A stretch of DNA of 64,000 nucleotides from Myxocyprinus asiaticus (Eukaryota; Chordata; Actinopteri; Cypriniformes; Catostomidae): contig NC_059373.1 in NCBI RefSeq assembly GCF_019703515.2, positions 18,314,281 through 18,378,280 on the forward strand. Direction: 5' to 3'. Of the stretch, positions 1-20,640 are shown piece after piece (the first letter of the stretch is position 1; each line of letters opens with the position of its first letter). Below the pieces are notes generated by a model, which had not been told where the DNA came from, did no database searches, and saw nothing but the letters and a program-made list of their open reading frames with translations. The translations under genes and the position numbers were made by a program.

Positions 1-2655
1 ACATGTTTTCTTTAGTGCTGGCTCAAGTAAGAGCAGGGGAGTCATTACATTAATAAATAAACATCTACAATTCAAATGTCTCAAACAGATTAAAGATAAA
101 TTATAGGACTTTTTTATAGATCTTGAAGGGATGTTGCAGGCCGCTGGCACCCCTCATGAGAGGAGACTTTTGATCTGTTGATGGACTCAGTCCTTGATCA
201 TAGAGAAGCAAAAGTGTGTAAGCCCCCCAGAGCAACATTGACACTTCACAGGATGTGTAAAAAATCTTGGCCTTACAGATATTTGGATACTTTTGAACCC
301 ATCGGGTAGGGACTATACTTTCTTTTCATCAGTACATAAGATTTATTCTAGAATAGATTTGTTTTTATATCCAAGTCCCTCATTTCATCTGTTGTTGATT
401 GCTCAATTGGAAACATTTTAGTCTCAGTTCACGCCCTGGTGAGTTTAGAGGTGTTGCCACATATGGAGAAAAAGAAATCATATAGTTGGTGCTTTAATGT
501 ATTCCTTTTGCAAAATCCTGATATCCAACAAATGTTAAAGACTGAAATCAGTGTTTATATGGAGACCAACTGGTCCTCAGTATCCTCTGTGGGCATGGCT
601 TGGGAGGCACTTAAAGCGGTTAGGGGCCTGATCATACAGTATGCCTCATTCACCAAAAAATCCAAAGCACGAGAACTTGTGGAGTTGGAAGGGAATATTA
701 AAAGTGCCAAGGCAGGGAGCCTGGTTAGCTCAGCGAGTATTGATGCCGACTACCACCCCTGGAGTCGCGAGTTCAAATCCAGGGTGTACTGAGTGACTCC
801 AGCCAGGTCTCCTAAGCAACCAAATTGGCCCGATTGCTAGGGAGGGTAGAGTCACATGGGGTAACCTCCTCGTGGTCGCGATTAGTGGTTCTCCACATGC
901 AGAATCTCCATGGTGTAATGCACAACGAGCCACGTGATTAGATGTGCGGATTGATGGTCTCAGAAGCGGAGGCAACTGAGACTTGTCCTCCACCACCCGG
1001 ATTGAGGTGAGTAACCGTGCCACCACGAGGACATAGTAAGTAGTGGGTATTGGGCATTCCAAATTGGGGAGAAAAGGGGAGGGAAAAAAAGTGCAGAGGC
1101 AGAGCTGAAGTGCCGAATGTTGCCTGATGGCCTCAGAGAATTGACCCAACTGAAATACAGATATAATAATATGTTGTCGTGGAAGGTGGAGTTTTGGCTA
1201 TTCAGGGCAAGACAGTCAAACTTTGATTTTTTTAACTTGGCCATTGATATTAATAATGCTTTTAAAGAATTCTATCTTGATCTCTGTAGATCCGCATCTT
1301 CGTCTACTGATGAAGATAATAGACATTTTGTGGAACCTTTAGAACTCCCCAAACTGACGACTGAGCAAAAAAATTCTCTTGATTCTGAGATAACCTTAGA
1401 GGAGCTTGGTGAAGTAATTAAGGCCTTGCCTACAGGCAAGGCTCCGGGACCAAATGGCTTTGCCTCTGAGTTTTTTTAGATCTTCTGCTACAGAATTGAC
1501 TCCACTTTTTCTAGAAGTTTATATGGAATCATTAAGGAATGGAAAGCTTACCCCAACCATGACACAGGCCCGAATCAGTCTGATTCTTAAAAAGGACAAA
1601 GATCCAAGCGAGTGTAAGAGTTACCGTCCAATTTCCCTGATCCTGCTAGACGTTAAGATACTGTCAAAAATTTTGGCTATTAATTATGTAAAGTTATGAC
1701 ATCTCTTATACATATAGATGAGGTGGGGTTTATTCGGGGCCGCAGCTCTTCTGATAATATTAGGCGTTTCATCAATATCATGTGGTCAGTGGCAAATGAT
1801 CAGACTCCGGTCGCTGCCATCTCATTTGATGCCGAAAAGGCGTTTGATATGGTAGAATGGGATTATCTTTTTAAGATTTTGGAAATGTATGGGTTTGGTG
1901 GTACATTTATTGGATGGATTAAGTTACTTTATAGACATCCGATAGCGGCGGTACAAACAAATGGATTAATTTCAGATTATTTTACTCTGGATAGGGGCAC
2001 CTGGCAGGGTTGCCCTCTTTCCCCATTATTGTTCTGTCTTGCCCTGGAAACATTAGCAGCCGCAATAAGAAAGGAAGATGATTTTCCAGGGGTGGTGGCG
2101 GGAGGTGTGGTGCATAAGCTTTTGCTTTACGCAGGTGATATTTTATTATTCATCTCTGACCCTTCTAGATCTGTGCCTTGCCTCCACAGAATTATTCATT
2201 CCTTTTCTAAGTTCTTAGGATATAGAGTCAATTGGTCTAAATCCGAAGCTTTGGCTATGACGGCTCTGGCACCTTCCAGTGGCCCAGACAGGGCATTAAG
2301 TATTTGGGCATTTTATTCCCAGCAAATTTGTCTGATTTAGTTATTAATTTTGATCCCTTAATAAAAAGGTTTTTGAGCGACGTGAGCAGGTGGGCTTCAT
2401 TACATTTATCTATGATTGGGAAGATTCATGTTATTAAAATGAATTGTATTCCAAAATTTAACTACCTGCTACAATCTCTCCATGTAGATGTCCCCCTCTC
2501 TTATTTCCAGCAATTTGATAGCATTGCAAAGTCCTTCATTTGGAATGGTAAGTGTCCCAGAGTACATTTCAACAAATTACATGGGCCGATTGACAAAGGT
2601 GGGCTAGGCCCACCCAAGATTTTGTTTTATTATTATGCATTCGGTCTCAAACATT
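1..2655 (+). mobile_element. L1-like LINE copy 1 (ORF2 fragment, both ends missing), split by a SINE
   Basis: The sequence runs parallel to the L1 at 38031-43494, starting inside the endonuclease domain at the window edge and stopping after the motif FGLKH near 2655. Broken reading frames cover the endonuclease C-terminus (439-700) and the reverse transcriptase (1117-2669). Visible RT motifs are [32 protein letters not shown], a GTWQGCPLSPLL box and LLYAGDILLF. The last should be YADD, so a catalytic aspartate is lost. Several frameshifts separate the pieces. It lies in the intron before the last zftraf1 exon, in the same orientation. It is a dead relic, interrupted at 715-1086 by a SINE. Confidence 0.9.
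715..1086 (+). repeat. tRNA-derived SINE inserted in L1 copy 1, with 15-bp target duplication
   Basis: The head (about 715-787) is tRNA-like, with an A-box-like TGGTTAGCTCAGCGAGTA and a B-box-like GAGTTCAAATCC. A long conserved body follows and ends in a G/A-rich tail. The same body, without the tRNA head, recurs at 25371-25722. Exact ends come from comparison with the uninterrupted L1 at 40440-40480: the target AAAAGTGCYRAGGCA is present on both sides, at 700-714 and 1087-1101. The element is therefore a retroposed SINE, not a functional tRNA gene. Confidence 0.9.
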
Positions 2656-2689
2656 ACTTATGTAAATAGAATAGATTAGAATAGAAGAA

Positions 2690-3066
2690 CAGGGAGCCCT
2701 ACAACAGATAGCATGTCCCCTACAGACCCCCTACTGAACATCCAGTCAGTCTGGGATTAAATGAAGAGATAGAAGCAGTTGAGACAGCCTAAACAGATAA
2801 AAGAACTGTGGCAAATTCTCCAAGAAGAGTGGAACATCCTATCTGCCAACAACCAAGAAAAACTGTATCCAGGTGTACCTAGGAGAATTGGTGCTGTTTT
2901 GAAAGCAAAGGTGGTCACATCAAATATTGATTTAGCTTTTTTTATGTTGACTGGACTATGCATGACATTAATTGATAAATGAAAACTATTTATGGCATTA
3001 TTTTTGAAGACATCCTTACTATGCAACAGTTTTCACCAGTGCCTAAAACTTTTGCACAGTACTGTA
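2690..3066 (+). mobile_element. Tc1/mariner relic, transposase C-terminus
   Basis: Frames at 2735-2980 read NIQSVWD, then KELWQILQEEWNILSANNQEKL and RRIGAVLKAKVV in pieces. This matches the C-terminal part of Tc1-like transposases, the segment after the last catalytic residue. The block ends with CCTAAAACTTTTGCACAGTACTGTA (about 3041-3065), which in reverse complement is a typical Tc1-type terminal repeat. The 5' half is missing, so this is a fragment abutting the truncated L1. Confidence 0.75.
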
Positions 3067-3254
3067 TGTTTCATGTCTAAGAGTCCTGTAGTTTACTCAC
3101 TGCCTAACTAAATTCAGTATTAAGGTAGGAAGAGCCTTGTTCAGAGAGGTGATTTTCAAAGGTCCTGTATAGCAGTAAGAGAAACTGCATAAAGAACCAT
3201 TTCTGCAGTACTCAATCAATTAGGTCTCAATAGTAGACTGGCTAGATTTAGCCC

Positions 3255-3415
3255 GTCTTGTGTTCCTATAGCTCAAATAGTAGTTCATGGTGCTAATAAT
3301 GCCAAGGCTGTGGGGTTGATAATTTTCAGGGAACACATATACTGATAAAATGTATACCTTGAAGTTGCTTTGGATAAAAGCGCCTCTTAAATGATAATGT
3401 AATGTAGATGGAATA
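3255..3415 (+). repeat. tRNA-derived SINE fragment (tail motif TTGCTTTGGATAAAAGCG)
   Basis: The stretch contains the widespread fish SINE tail (G)TTGCTTTGGATAAAAGCGCC followed by a TAAATGATAATGTAATGTA-type end. It is preceded by AGGGAACACATATACTGATAAAATGTATA, the usual body of that family. The tRNA-like boxes upstream are badly degraded. The family call rests on memory of cyprinid repeats. Confidence 0.6.
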
Positions 3416-3640
3416 TACTCCTGAGTAAAAGGCATATGGCACCATTGGAGTTGCCAAATGGTACTAAATGGACTAAGAGAGCTGTAACAAGGTTTTGTAT
3501 CTCATCGATGGCAAAAAAAAAAAAAAAAAGTATATATACCATAAAAAGTATGGAAAAAGTGAAAGGGTCTGTGTATTTTCTGAAAGTGCTGTATACTCTC
3601 TACAACATTTAATGCTCTCAAACTCAATATCTCATTTCAG

Positions 3641-4032
3641 AGGTGCAGTTCCGGCCGTACCGCACCGATGACTTTATCACTCGACTATATTACGAGACAC
3701 CGCGCTTCACCGTGCTCAACCAAACCTGGGTGCTGAAGGCGCGGGTCAACGACTCCGAACGCAACCCTAACCTATCTTGCAAACGTACGCTCTCCTTCCA
3801 GCTCATCCTGAAGAGCAAAGTGAACTCTGCACTGGAGTGCTCCTTCCTGCTGCTGAAGGGCCCGTACGATGATGTGAAAATCAAACCCGTCATCCAGCAC
3901 CACGTCTTCTCCAACGATGCAAATGAAACCGAGTACGCCCTGCTGCCCATCAGCGACAGTGTGGAGTGCAACAAGCTGCTGGCTGCCAAAAACATCAACC
4001 TCCGCCTCTTCATCTTTCAGATCCAGAAATAG
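3641..4032 (+). CDS. zftraf1: zftraf1/cyhr1 last coding exon (cysteine/histidine-rich, TRAF-like protein C-terminus), partial gene
   Basis: An exon follows a clear 3' splice site (TTCAG at 3636-3640) and reads 130 codons to TAG at 4030-4032. The first two bases complete a codon begun in an exon outside the window. The protein starts [19 protein letters not shown] and ends [11 protein letters not shown], which I recognise as the conserved C-terminus of CYHR1 (renamed ZFTRAF1). Family members have an N-terminal RING/TRAF-type zinc finger, absent here, and this C-terminal part is the beta-rich domain. The exon is GC-rich and densely coding compared with the AT-rich repeats around it. It converges on arpp21, which ends on the other strand at 7144. 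No frameshift or stop breaks it. Function is poorly defined in the family; a ubiquitin-ligase role is inferred from the domains, not seen here. Confidence 0.8.
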
Positions 4033-4690
4033 AGGCTTGAGATGTTGGGATGGAAGAAATGGATCAGACAAGGGGAGGAGGGTATGGCATGAACAAAGAA
4101 GGAGAGACGGAGGGGAGACAAGCACCACTGAACCACAGATACCTCTACGGGAGCAAGGAAGGAGACGGATGATGAAATACGGCCCATCAGTACTGCAGTA
4201 GATTGTTTGTTTTTGTGCAAGTGTGTGTTGTTGCTGGTCAGCTTTCAGACCCTCTATGGCCAAAACAATCTGCGTTTTTCCATTAACAATCTCACCCAAT
4301 ACCCTGCTGATCTCTCGTTGGCAGAACAAAACAGGCCTGAATGGACAGCACAAAAGTGACTGTATTTGTGTGTTTCCTTGAGCCTGTTTGTCAATCAAGA
4401 CCAATGATGAGTAATATAAGGAACGAGCCTGCTGTGTGACTGACTGAATGAGTGAGTGTATTTCTGTGACAAAGAGGTAGAAACAGATTTGAGGTGTAAT
4501 ACAGCCTATCATTCAGGCAATGTGTGTATCCATGCAGTGTGCTGTCCTGTTTAAAACCTTACCCACACAGACACTGCAGCACAGAGGCTGCAAGCAACTG
4601 CTTTAAGTGTATTTTTTTATATGTGAAGGTAGCCATTTTCACTGAAGTGCAGCAGTACAGTTAGGCTGAATAAAATGGCTGCCAACCCCA
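4033..4690 (+). other. zftraf1 3' UTR with poly(A) signal
   Basis: Non-coding sequence follows the zftraf1 stop. A canonical AATAAA lies at 4669-4674, so cleavage would be expected about 10-30 bases later. The minus strand carries a long antisense open frame here, but it runs opposite a conserved exon and matches nothing known to me. The 3' end is inferred from the signal only. Confidence 0.5.
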
Positions 4691-5543
4691 GAACCCAAAA
4701 GATGCGATATTGCATGATTTTAGTTTGATTTTTGTGTGCTCCCTGGAATGCACACTTTTAGTTAAGTAGCATTGTAGCCCTGTAATGTAACTTAAGTTTG
4801 ACCTTATTAACACATTTATTTAAAAATGAAAAAAAAAACAACTACCTGTGGACCTTTTTTCCTCCTGTGATTATTATTATAATTTTTTTTTCTTCTCCTC
4901 TTATGTGTCCTTTTACCCCCCCCCAGCAGTTTGTGAACACAGGTACATTTCTCAAATCCTAATGTCATAATGCCATCAGTAAAGTCATCATTATTTATAT
5001 TTTATTTAACCTACATTTATTAATGAGGTAACATAGACTCACACATACAATCTACATTCATACCTTCATTAGAAATTCACACACACACAGTCACACAAAG
5101 CTGGGGGAAAACAAGAGCCAACGGGGGTACTTGATTCTCATTTCAGATAAACTCTGCTGTGACTTATCAGTTTAGACATACTTGAATTATGAACGACAGA
5201 ACAACAAACACAGTTGGGCTGATCTACCAGAGACTGTCACTTCTGGTTAGAAGAGTTTAGATTAAAACTGTTTCTGCATTTAAAAGCTTTTAATTCTCAC
5301 GTTACTCTGGCTGTATATGTGCCTTTCTATTAAAGCTCATTTTAAACTTATGACACTGCTTTTTGTTAACTTTGTTTTTTTTTTTTTTTTTTTACAGAGT
5401 TGACGCACTCTTTTGTTTACTGTATGAAATGTGTTATTCACTGACAAAAGCTCAGTTATGCATGTTTAAAATAATTTACAATATATGAATTTACAGTTAA
5501 TGACAGCAAAATAAAGACCTATTGTCATGTGGGTAACAGATCA
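4691..5543. other. Spacer between convergent zftraf1 and arpp21
   Basis: AT-rich sequence with several homopolymers, notably A and T runs near 4828, 4885 and 5375. There is no coding frame, splice pattern or RNA fold I can defend. It probably includes the downstream flank of zftraf1. Confidence 0.4.
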
Positions 5544-6357
5544 TTAAAGGAATGTTCCGGCTTCAAGTTAAGCTCAGTTGACAGCATTTGTAGCATAATG
5601 TAGACTCGCCGTTTATAAAAAGAAAGAAAAAAAGAGGAAGCAAAAGTCGCGTAAGGAATTTAAAATGGAAGTGAATGGGGCTAATCAAACGTAAACATCA
5701 CGTGTTAATTTAAGTGTGGTGAAATCACTTGTAGGGTTTACTGGTGCTGCATCGTCATGGCAACGAAGTTGTAATATTAGATATAACTTTCCCTGATAGC
5801 ACACATCACCCAGACGTCTATTTTACGTGTGTGTTTACATCTGGTAGACGTAATTTTTGTGTAGTTTGCTCATCTGCAGTACATCTATAAGACGTTTCCT
5901 CTCGGATGTTAATAAGACATTCAACAGATGTCTGAGATGTTTATGATTTAGTTTGTTGGTAAATCTGATCTTTTTAAGATGTTTATCAGATGTTAATTAG
6001 ATTGCATTGCTTTTCAGATGAAAAGTCTAAAATGGACATCTCGGAGATGTACAATCTGGTGTGCAATCTGGGTACTTGCATTGATAAGGTTAGTAAGAGA
6101 TTTTGTCACACTAAAATCATGTTAACACTTAGAATGTTTACATCTTGTGGCTATACTTTTGAAACAAATGTGTATTTTAACATTTATGGACTGGGTCCAT
6201 TGACTTCCATTGTAAGTGCCTCACTGTAACCTCAATTTTTAGTTTATTTTTTTTTATAAACAAGGTCAAGCTGAAAATATTTTTTGTGGTAATCACATTA
6301 TGACACAAATGCTGTTCATTGAGCTTAACATGTATTTAACCCGGATCATTCCTTTAA
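5543..6357. mobile_element. Palindromic MITE, copy M1 (CATTAAAGGAATG ends), with nested insertion
   Basis: The ends are an inverted repeat: CATTAAAGGAATGTTCCGG on the left, and on the right CCGGATCATTCCTTTAATG. The interior resembles copies at 25733-26185 and 53446-54026, including the shared stretch GTCATGGCAACGAAGTTG. No transposase is present, so it is non-autonomous. Relative to the 53446 copy, roughly 295 extra bases lie at 5790-6085. Confidence 0.8.
5790..6085. mobile_element. Insertion nested inside MITE M1
   Basis: Aligning M1 with M3 by eye, the shared text stops after ATATAACTTT and resumes at GGTTAGTAAG. The extra bases begin CCCTGATAGCACACATCACC and contain repeated AGACGT/AGATGT motifs, a pattern common in a short fish DNA repeat. 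The exact ends are uncertain by several bases. Confidence 0.55.
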
Positions 6358-7143
6358 TGCTTTGTTATTGTAGTGCCTTCTCATACCAACAGAGAGCGCT
6401 GTGTTTTTATCACATCTACATTTAAATCATAAACACATCTACACAAAATTACTCCAACTTATGTCTAAAACTCAGTATCCGAATATGTGAAAAGGCCAAG
6501 ACCAAAGTTAAATGTGTGCAAAACCCAAACAAAAAGCCTATGAGAACATCAATTGACTCTTCTGTGAATGTAAGTAGACCACACAAAAAAATCCATCAAA
6601 CTGTTAACTGTTTAAAAGGCCATATATTTAAGAAATTCCGCTCAGATCTTGTCATTTCCTGCAAACATTATCTTACATCCTAATATAATTTTGTAAACCA
6701 AAAAATTACTTTAAACTTGTTTTCAAATGTATGTATTGTGATATTAACAGACAGTGCTAACTCAAGTGCATTTCATTCTCCACTCATGTAATATATAGAC
6801 CTCTATAAACAAGATAAATATAGTATATCCAAATATATCTTATGTATATTAAGCTAAAACACCAGCAATAATATAAATAGTATAAATTATACTCTAACCG
6901 CAAATTGAACTTGATCTTATCATATACTTAATGTGCTCGTAAAACTTGATTCAAATCAAATTTGTGACAAACGACTGAAAGTAGAAAAGGCTGAATCTGA
7001 ATAACGCTATCAGACTTGAGTGCTACAGACTGTATGGACCATTATTGTGTAGCTATAAATACTGAATGCATATGAGCTTGTAATAGCACTGGATCTGTTT
7101 GGCTTTCACAGCTGTAGGTGTGACTGCGTGAAAACTGTTTCTT
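6358..7143 (-). other. Probable arpp21 3' UTR and downstream flank
   Basis: The stretch lies immediately downstream of the arpp21 stop on the minus strand. It is AT-rich with no coding potential. I see no unambiguous canonical poly(A) signal close to the stop, so the transcript end is not placed. Confidence 0.4.
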
Positions 7144-16557
<9,414 letters not shown>

Positions 16558-16788
16558 CTTGAAATGTGCAGATTCAAGGGTCATATCAGTTGTAGGCCAC
16601 CATATGCCCCATGACCATCCAAGCCAGTTATTACCAAGATATGTTCTTTCCTCTTTTTTTCACACTCTTCTCTTGCCAGAACAGATGGCTAGACAGATTC
16701 CTATTTGATAAAGAAGAATAAGAAGCAGAGCACAAATTCCTTAGCATATCTGTAAAACATTTATTGGACCCATTTTACAGAAAGTGTA

Positions 16789-17595
16789 TTTAAAATTCAC
16801 CAAAAAATGAAAATTCTCTCATCATTTACTCACCCTCATGCCATCCCAGATGTGTGTGACTTTATTTCTTCTGCAGAACACAAATTATGATTTTTAGAGG
16901 AATTTCTCAGCTCTGTAGGCCCATACAATGCAAGTGAAGGGGTGCCAATATTTTGATGCTCCAAAAAGCACATAAAGGCATCATAAAAATAATCTATGTG
17001 ACTCCAGTGTTTTAATCCAGTTCTTCCTTTTTTGCTACAAATTCTTCTTCCTGCCCAGTAGAGGGTGGTATGCATGAAGAATGTGAATCACCAAAAACAC
17101 AAGAAGAAGAATGTGAATGTGATCTGTGGCTGCATCCAAAAACGTAGGCAGCTGAATTGCTGCCTTGCTGGCTAATCAATTATTGGCTTAATTGACAGCT
17201 GTTTTGAAAGAATGGAACTCTTAAGGAAGCTGGTCTCTGAACAGTTTGAAAAGCACCTTATTTTCATCCTGCCTCCGTATACAGCCTCCGAAGGCAGCAT
17301 TTTCCTGGTTTCGGACACAGCCTGTTTCTAACCCACACCTATAACATCACTTCAGAAGACATGGATTTAACCACTGGAGTCTTGTAGATTACTTTTATGC
17401 TGATTTATGTGATTTTTGAGCTTCAAAATGTTGGCACCCATTCACGTGCATTGTATAGAACAAAAGAGCTGAGAAATTTTTCTGAAAATCTTCATTTGTG
17501 CTCCGCAGATGAAAGAAAGTCATACACATCTGGGATGTCACGAGGATGAGTAAATGATGAGAGAATTTTGATTTTTGGGTGAACTATTCCTTTAA
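16789..17595. mobile_element. Angel-type palindromic MITE with long inverted arms (copy A1)
   Basis: The left arm starts TTTAAAATTCACCAAAAAATG and the right arm ends TTTTTGGGTGAACTATTCC followed by TTTAAA. The arms stay complementary for roughly 250 bases, including the stretch CCCAGATGTGTGTGACTTT. The centre contains an unpaired insertion. It lies in the presumed first intron of arpp21. Confidence 0.8.
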
Positions 17596-17694
17596 ATACT
17601 ATGCACGTACACACACAAAAATAAAAATTCTACATAACATAAATAATAATATTGCATGTGAATCTCTCAAGACTTTGCAGAATGAGGATCTGAA

Positions 17695-17880
17695 TACACT
17701 GTAAAAACTGCCTGCAATTGTTACCTTAAGGAGCTTTATCTACCTGTTCTAACCCTTTAAATTGGTTTTGTTTGTGTAACCTTATTTATTCTGGTTAATT
17801 AAGTGATGTTAAAAATATTTATCCCTTGAATGAAACCAGTAAATTTAGATATTACCAAATGAGGCACATTTTTAGGGACC
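17695..17880. repeat. CACTGTAAAAA-type MITE fragment (second copy)
   Basis: It starts ACACTGTAAAAACTGCC and includes AGTGATGTTAAAAATATT and GAGGCACATTTTTAG, parallel to 16205-16378. No coding frame is present. Confidence 0.5.
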
Positions 17881-18734
17881 AATATACAGTGTGTATTTTT
17901 CTGCACGCAAAATCCATTGCATTGCACTTTTGCTAAAAGTCAGTGTCAAATACTCACATATGTTTAAACCCTATTATGCTTCAACAGAGTCCAAAGTAAT
18001 GAGATATCTTTTTTTTTTCTTTTTTTATCCAGGCCATCAACTGACTAGCCAGTGCGCTAATATTAACACAGCTCTATGGCCTTTGTGGTTTAAAGTCAGC
18101 ATAGCAACGTGTGGAGATTTGGATCAACCTATGCGTGTATGAGTTACGGGTCAGCAGTGTTCGTAAACATGAGTTTGTATGCGTGAGTATTATGTGTATG
18201 AGTATATGTGGGTTTCAGTGTAGTGGCAGGTGTTGTAAATTATCTTCCCAGAATGAATGACTCCCTGAATTGAAGGCACACACATGCAAGGTCTGTTTGG
18301 ATAAAGTGTAGCTGTCATTCTTATGTCATCACTCTCATCATGATTTAACTTGTCTTCATGTCTGACCACTGAGTCACTGACTCAATTTCACCACCGTTAA
18401 GCCCTCGCCTACACACGCACAGACACCACAGTAGCTTTTGGTATCAAGATCAAGGTCTTATATGGGTTATCTGACAGGTGGCTGCAAAATAATTGTGTGA
18501 AAGAGATGTCATCTAACCAGCTCAAAGGAACAGCACAATGGTCTTATATTTCTGCCTTTGACCCACCTTTACTAATATTAATGGTGACACTTTATTTTAC
18601 AGCGTCTGTGGTACACAAATTACATGTTACTGTCCATTACTATAATGATAACAATAACAATAGTACGAGCAACTCACAAAATGCTGATGGAGTAAGTATA
18701 TGTAGCACATTAATATTATTACTTATGTAAATAC

Positions 18735-19380
18735 ACAGTAGCACCCTAGTAACTTTCCGCCAAAAGACTATAACTAGATACAGTTATAGTAACTATTACG
18801 ATTTTACAATTTCTGTGGTATTTGTTATTAAGCCTTTATTACACGGCTCTCTGGAATACTCGATTGTGATTGGTCAATGGCCCCATCCAGCGGTCAGATA
18901 TTGCACTGTAACAACCGCATATCCGGGGATTAAGATGTATCAGACCACTCATCTGGGTTCTGCGAGCCATCTCTCCTGCTTCTCGAGTCACTGTGCGATC
19001 TCTACAAGTAAGCTAATCAAATAATTTCAACAAATTAATGTTTCATGGCCATTTATTTGTTTATTTGGCAAGCAGTCTTGTTATAGGCTTAATATTCAGA
19101 AATCAGATGATCATTTTCACAAAATAAACACCAACAGAACTCTGACGTAAACCAGAGGTTGATGCAGCTGTTCAGCCATTTTTTTCTTCTCAAATTACAG
19201 AATTTTAAAACAAATCAATATTTTATGTCCATGTATTTATTTATTTGTTTAGTAGCCCTGTAATAAGTGGGATAATGTACAGTCAGCCGGTGGTCATTGC
19301 AAAATAAACCCTGTCGGGGTTAATTGTTCGATAACAAAGAGCTGACTGTACATTATTCCTTACATGATACAGCATATCAC
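18735..19380. repeat. Degraded DNA-repeat block with internal inverted repeats
   Basis: TTTATTACACGGCTCTCTGG at 18834 and the text after it resemble a cyprinid repeat I have seen but cannot name. Near the right side, GGATAATGTACAGTCAG (about 19270) is mirrored by CTGACTGTACATTATTCC (about 19341). A 70-codon open frame at 18815 has no recognisable domain and is not called as a gene. Confidence 0.4.
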
Positions 19381-19450
19381 AATAAACTAGATAGTTTCAA
19401 AATGTTGATGTTGGCATAACATAGCCTTAGTTTAAAAAAATGAAGTTTGA

Positions 19451-19482
19451 TGGATGGATAGATAGATAGATAGATAGATAGA
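19451..19482. repeat. (GATA)n microsatellite
   Basis: About seven GATA units, preceded by GGATGGAT and followed by GAGAGTGAGAGATA. Confidence 0.9.
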
Positions 19483-19739
19483 GAGTGAGAGATAGACAGT
19501 AAAGCAATTTAAAGGCCTTTTTGGCATTGTTTATATTAGATTGTTTTTTAACAGTTGGAGTTTGAACATTCAGTCAATGTAAGTCTATGGGATTTGGGGG
19601 AATTTAGCAGAAACTATTTACAGAGATGGGCCACTTTCTATTTAAATGAATGGGAGAAATTGGAACGCCCAACCAAGATGCTCTAGTGCCCAACAGTCAA
19701 CTAATGAAGAAAAGAAGTCCCGCCTTACAAGTGAAAGAG

Positions 19740-19990
19740 CCAATCACATACACTTACACAGACACGCGCGCGCTGCAGCATAACGCAAATGACTGTGTCC
19801 AAGATCTATTCTGTCCGTCTGCGTGGTGTAGCAGCAGCTGAAGTAGGGTTCGGTTTCGACCACTAGGGCGCATGCCGGGCACTGTCTGGCACGGTTTATA
19901 TTTGGAGCGGCTGTTTGGGGACTTCAGGCTGCTGTCACTGACGCACACGGAGACGGCCCTGGAGCAGCTGTAGTTTCTAAAAAGAAACTC
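19740..19990. promoter_or_regulatory. CpG-rich patch upstream of arpp21
   Basis: A local rise in CpG (ACACGCGCGCGCTGCAG and following) stands out from AT-rich surroundings. It lies upstream of the arpp21 coding start. It could be an alternative promoter or first exon, but I see no decisive signal. Confidence 0.3.
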
Positions 19991-20463
19991 ATATCTCGCG
20001 CTACCGCTCCTCTTTTGTTAAACGACCTGGTCCCATCACTATACTAACAACAGAGGCATTCTTCTACGAAAAAGCGTTAAATTAAGTGTTCAAATTGTAT
20101 AACGGAATGAGGTTTCCATCTGATCCCTTTCCGACTTCAAGTTATTTACATCAAGCGTCACTCAGAATTTTATGAAGTGATTTGGTCCAGAAAATTAGTG
20201 CCAATATCTTTATCAATCAGATATATTCCCTTACAGTGCGATCTGAGATAAAGACACAAGCAGGCTAAACCTTGCCAGTTTGCTGTTTAATTAACGGGGT
20301 CAGCCTTAGAGTTACACACATTAAAACGCGCAAAAACTCAAAACAGCCGGTCATAACCTGTGCAGTACACTGAAAATGCGCACCACTTAATACACTCAAT
20401 TTCTTATTCTAGTCATATTTATTCTAATCAACTGCAAAGGCATAAGAGAGGCACTTTGCTTAC

Positions 20464-20640
20464 CTGTATATAGCTCGATCGGAATAAAATAGCCTAAATC
20501 GGTAGCAATGTTTAAGCTGAGCGGATGTGCCGCAGACCGGTGAGCTTGTTCAACATCTTCTGTTTGTGACAGCAGAGCGCGTGCAGGTTCACGCCATCCG
20601 CTTTCGACACAGTCACTTAAATGAGCGCGCGAGCACGCGT
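20464..20640 (-). promoter_or_regulatory. Candidate untranslated first exon and CpG promoter of arpp21
   Basis: On the minus strand, a CpG-rich stretch (GCGCGC motifs near 20630) runs into CTATATACAG|GTAAGC, a strong donor site at 20463/20464. No long frame exists in it, so it would be 5' UTR. It would splice to the exon holding the ATG at 16557, whose likely acceptor is the AG directly before the ATG. This is inference from the donor and CpG content. Confidence 0.4.

Noticed and set aside
715..790. A possible tRNA gene with A and B boxes
   Set aside because: It is the tRNA-like head of a SINE: it continues into the SINE body, is flanked by a target duplication, and the cloverleaf is imperfect.
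3772..4512. A 246-codon minus-strand open frame, the longest in the window
   Set aside because: It lies antisense to the conserved zftraf1 exon and its UTR, has no recognisable domain, and the plus-strand reading is clearly the conserved one.
16789..17595. Long hairpins as possible microRNA precursors
   Set aside because: The arms are MITE terminal repeats present at many loci, far longer than a pre-miRNA, and no mature miRNA is recognised.
18815..19024. A 69-codon frame upstream of arpp21
   Set aside because: It falls in repeat-like text with no exon borders that fit arpp21.
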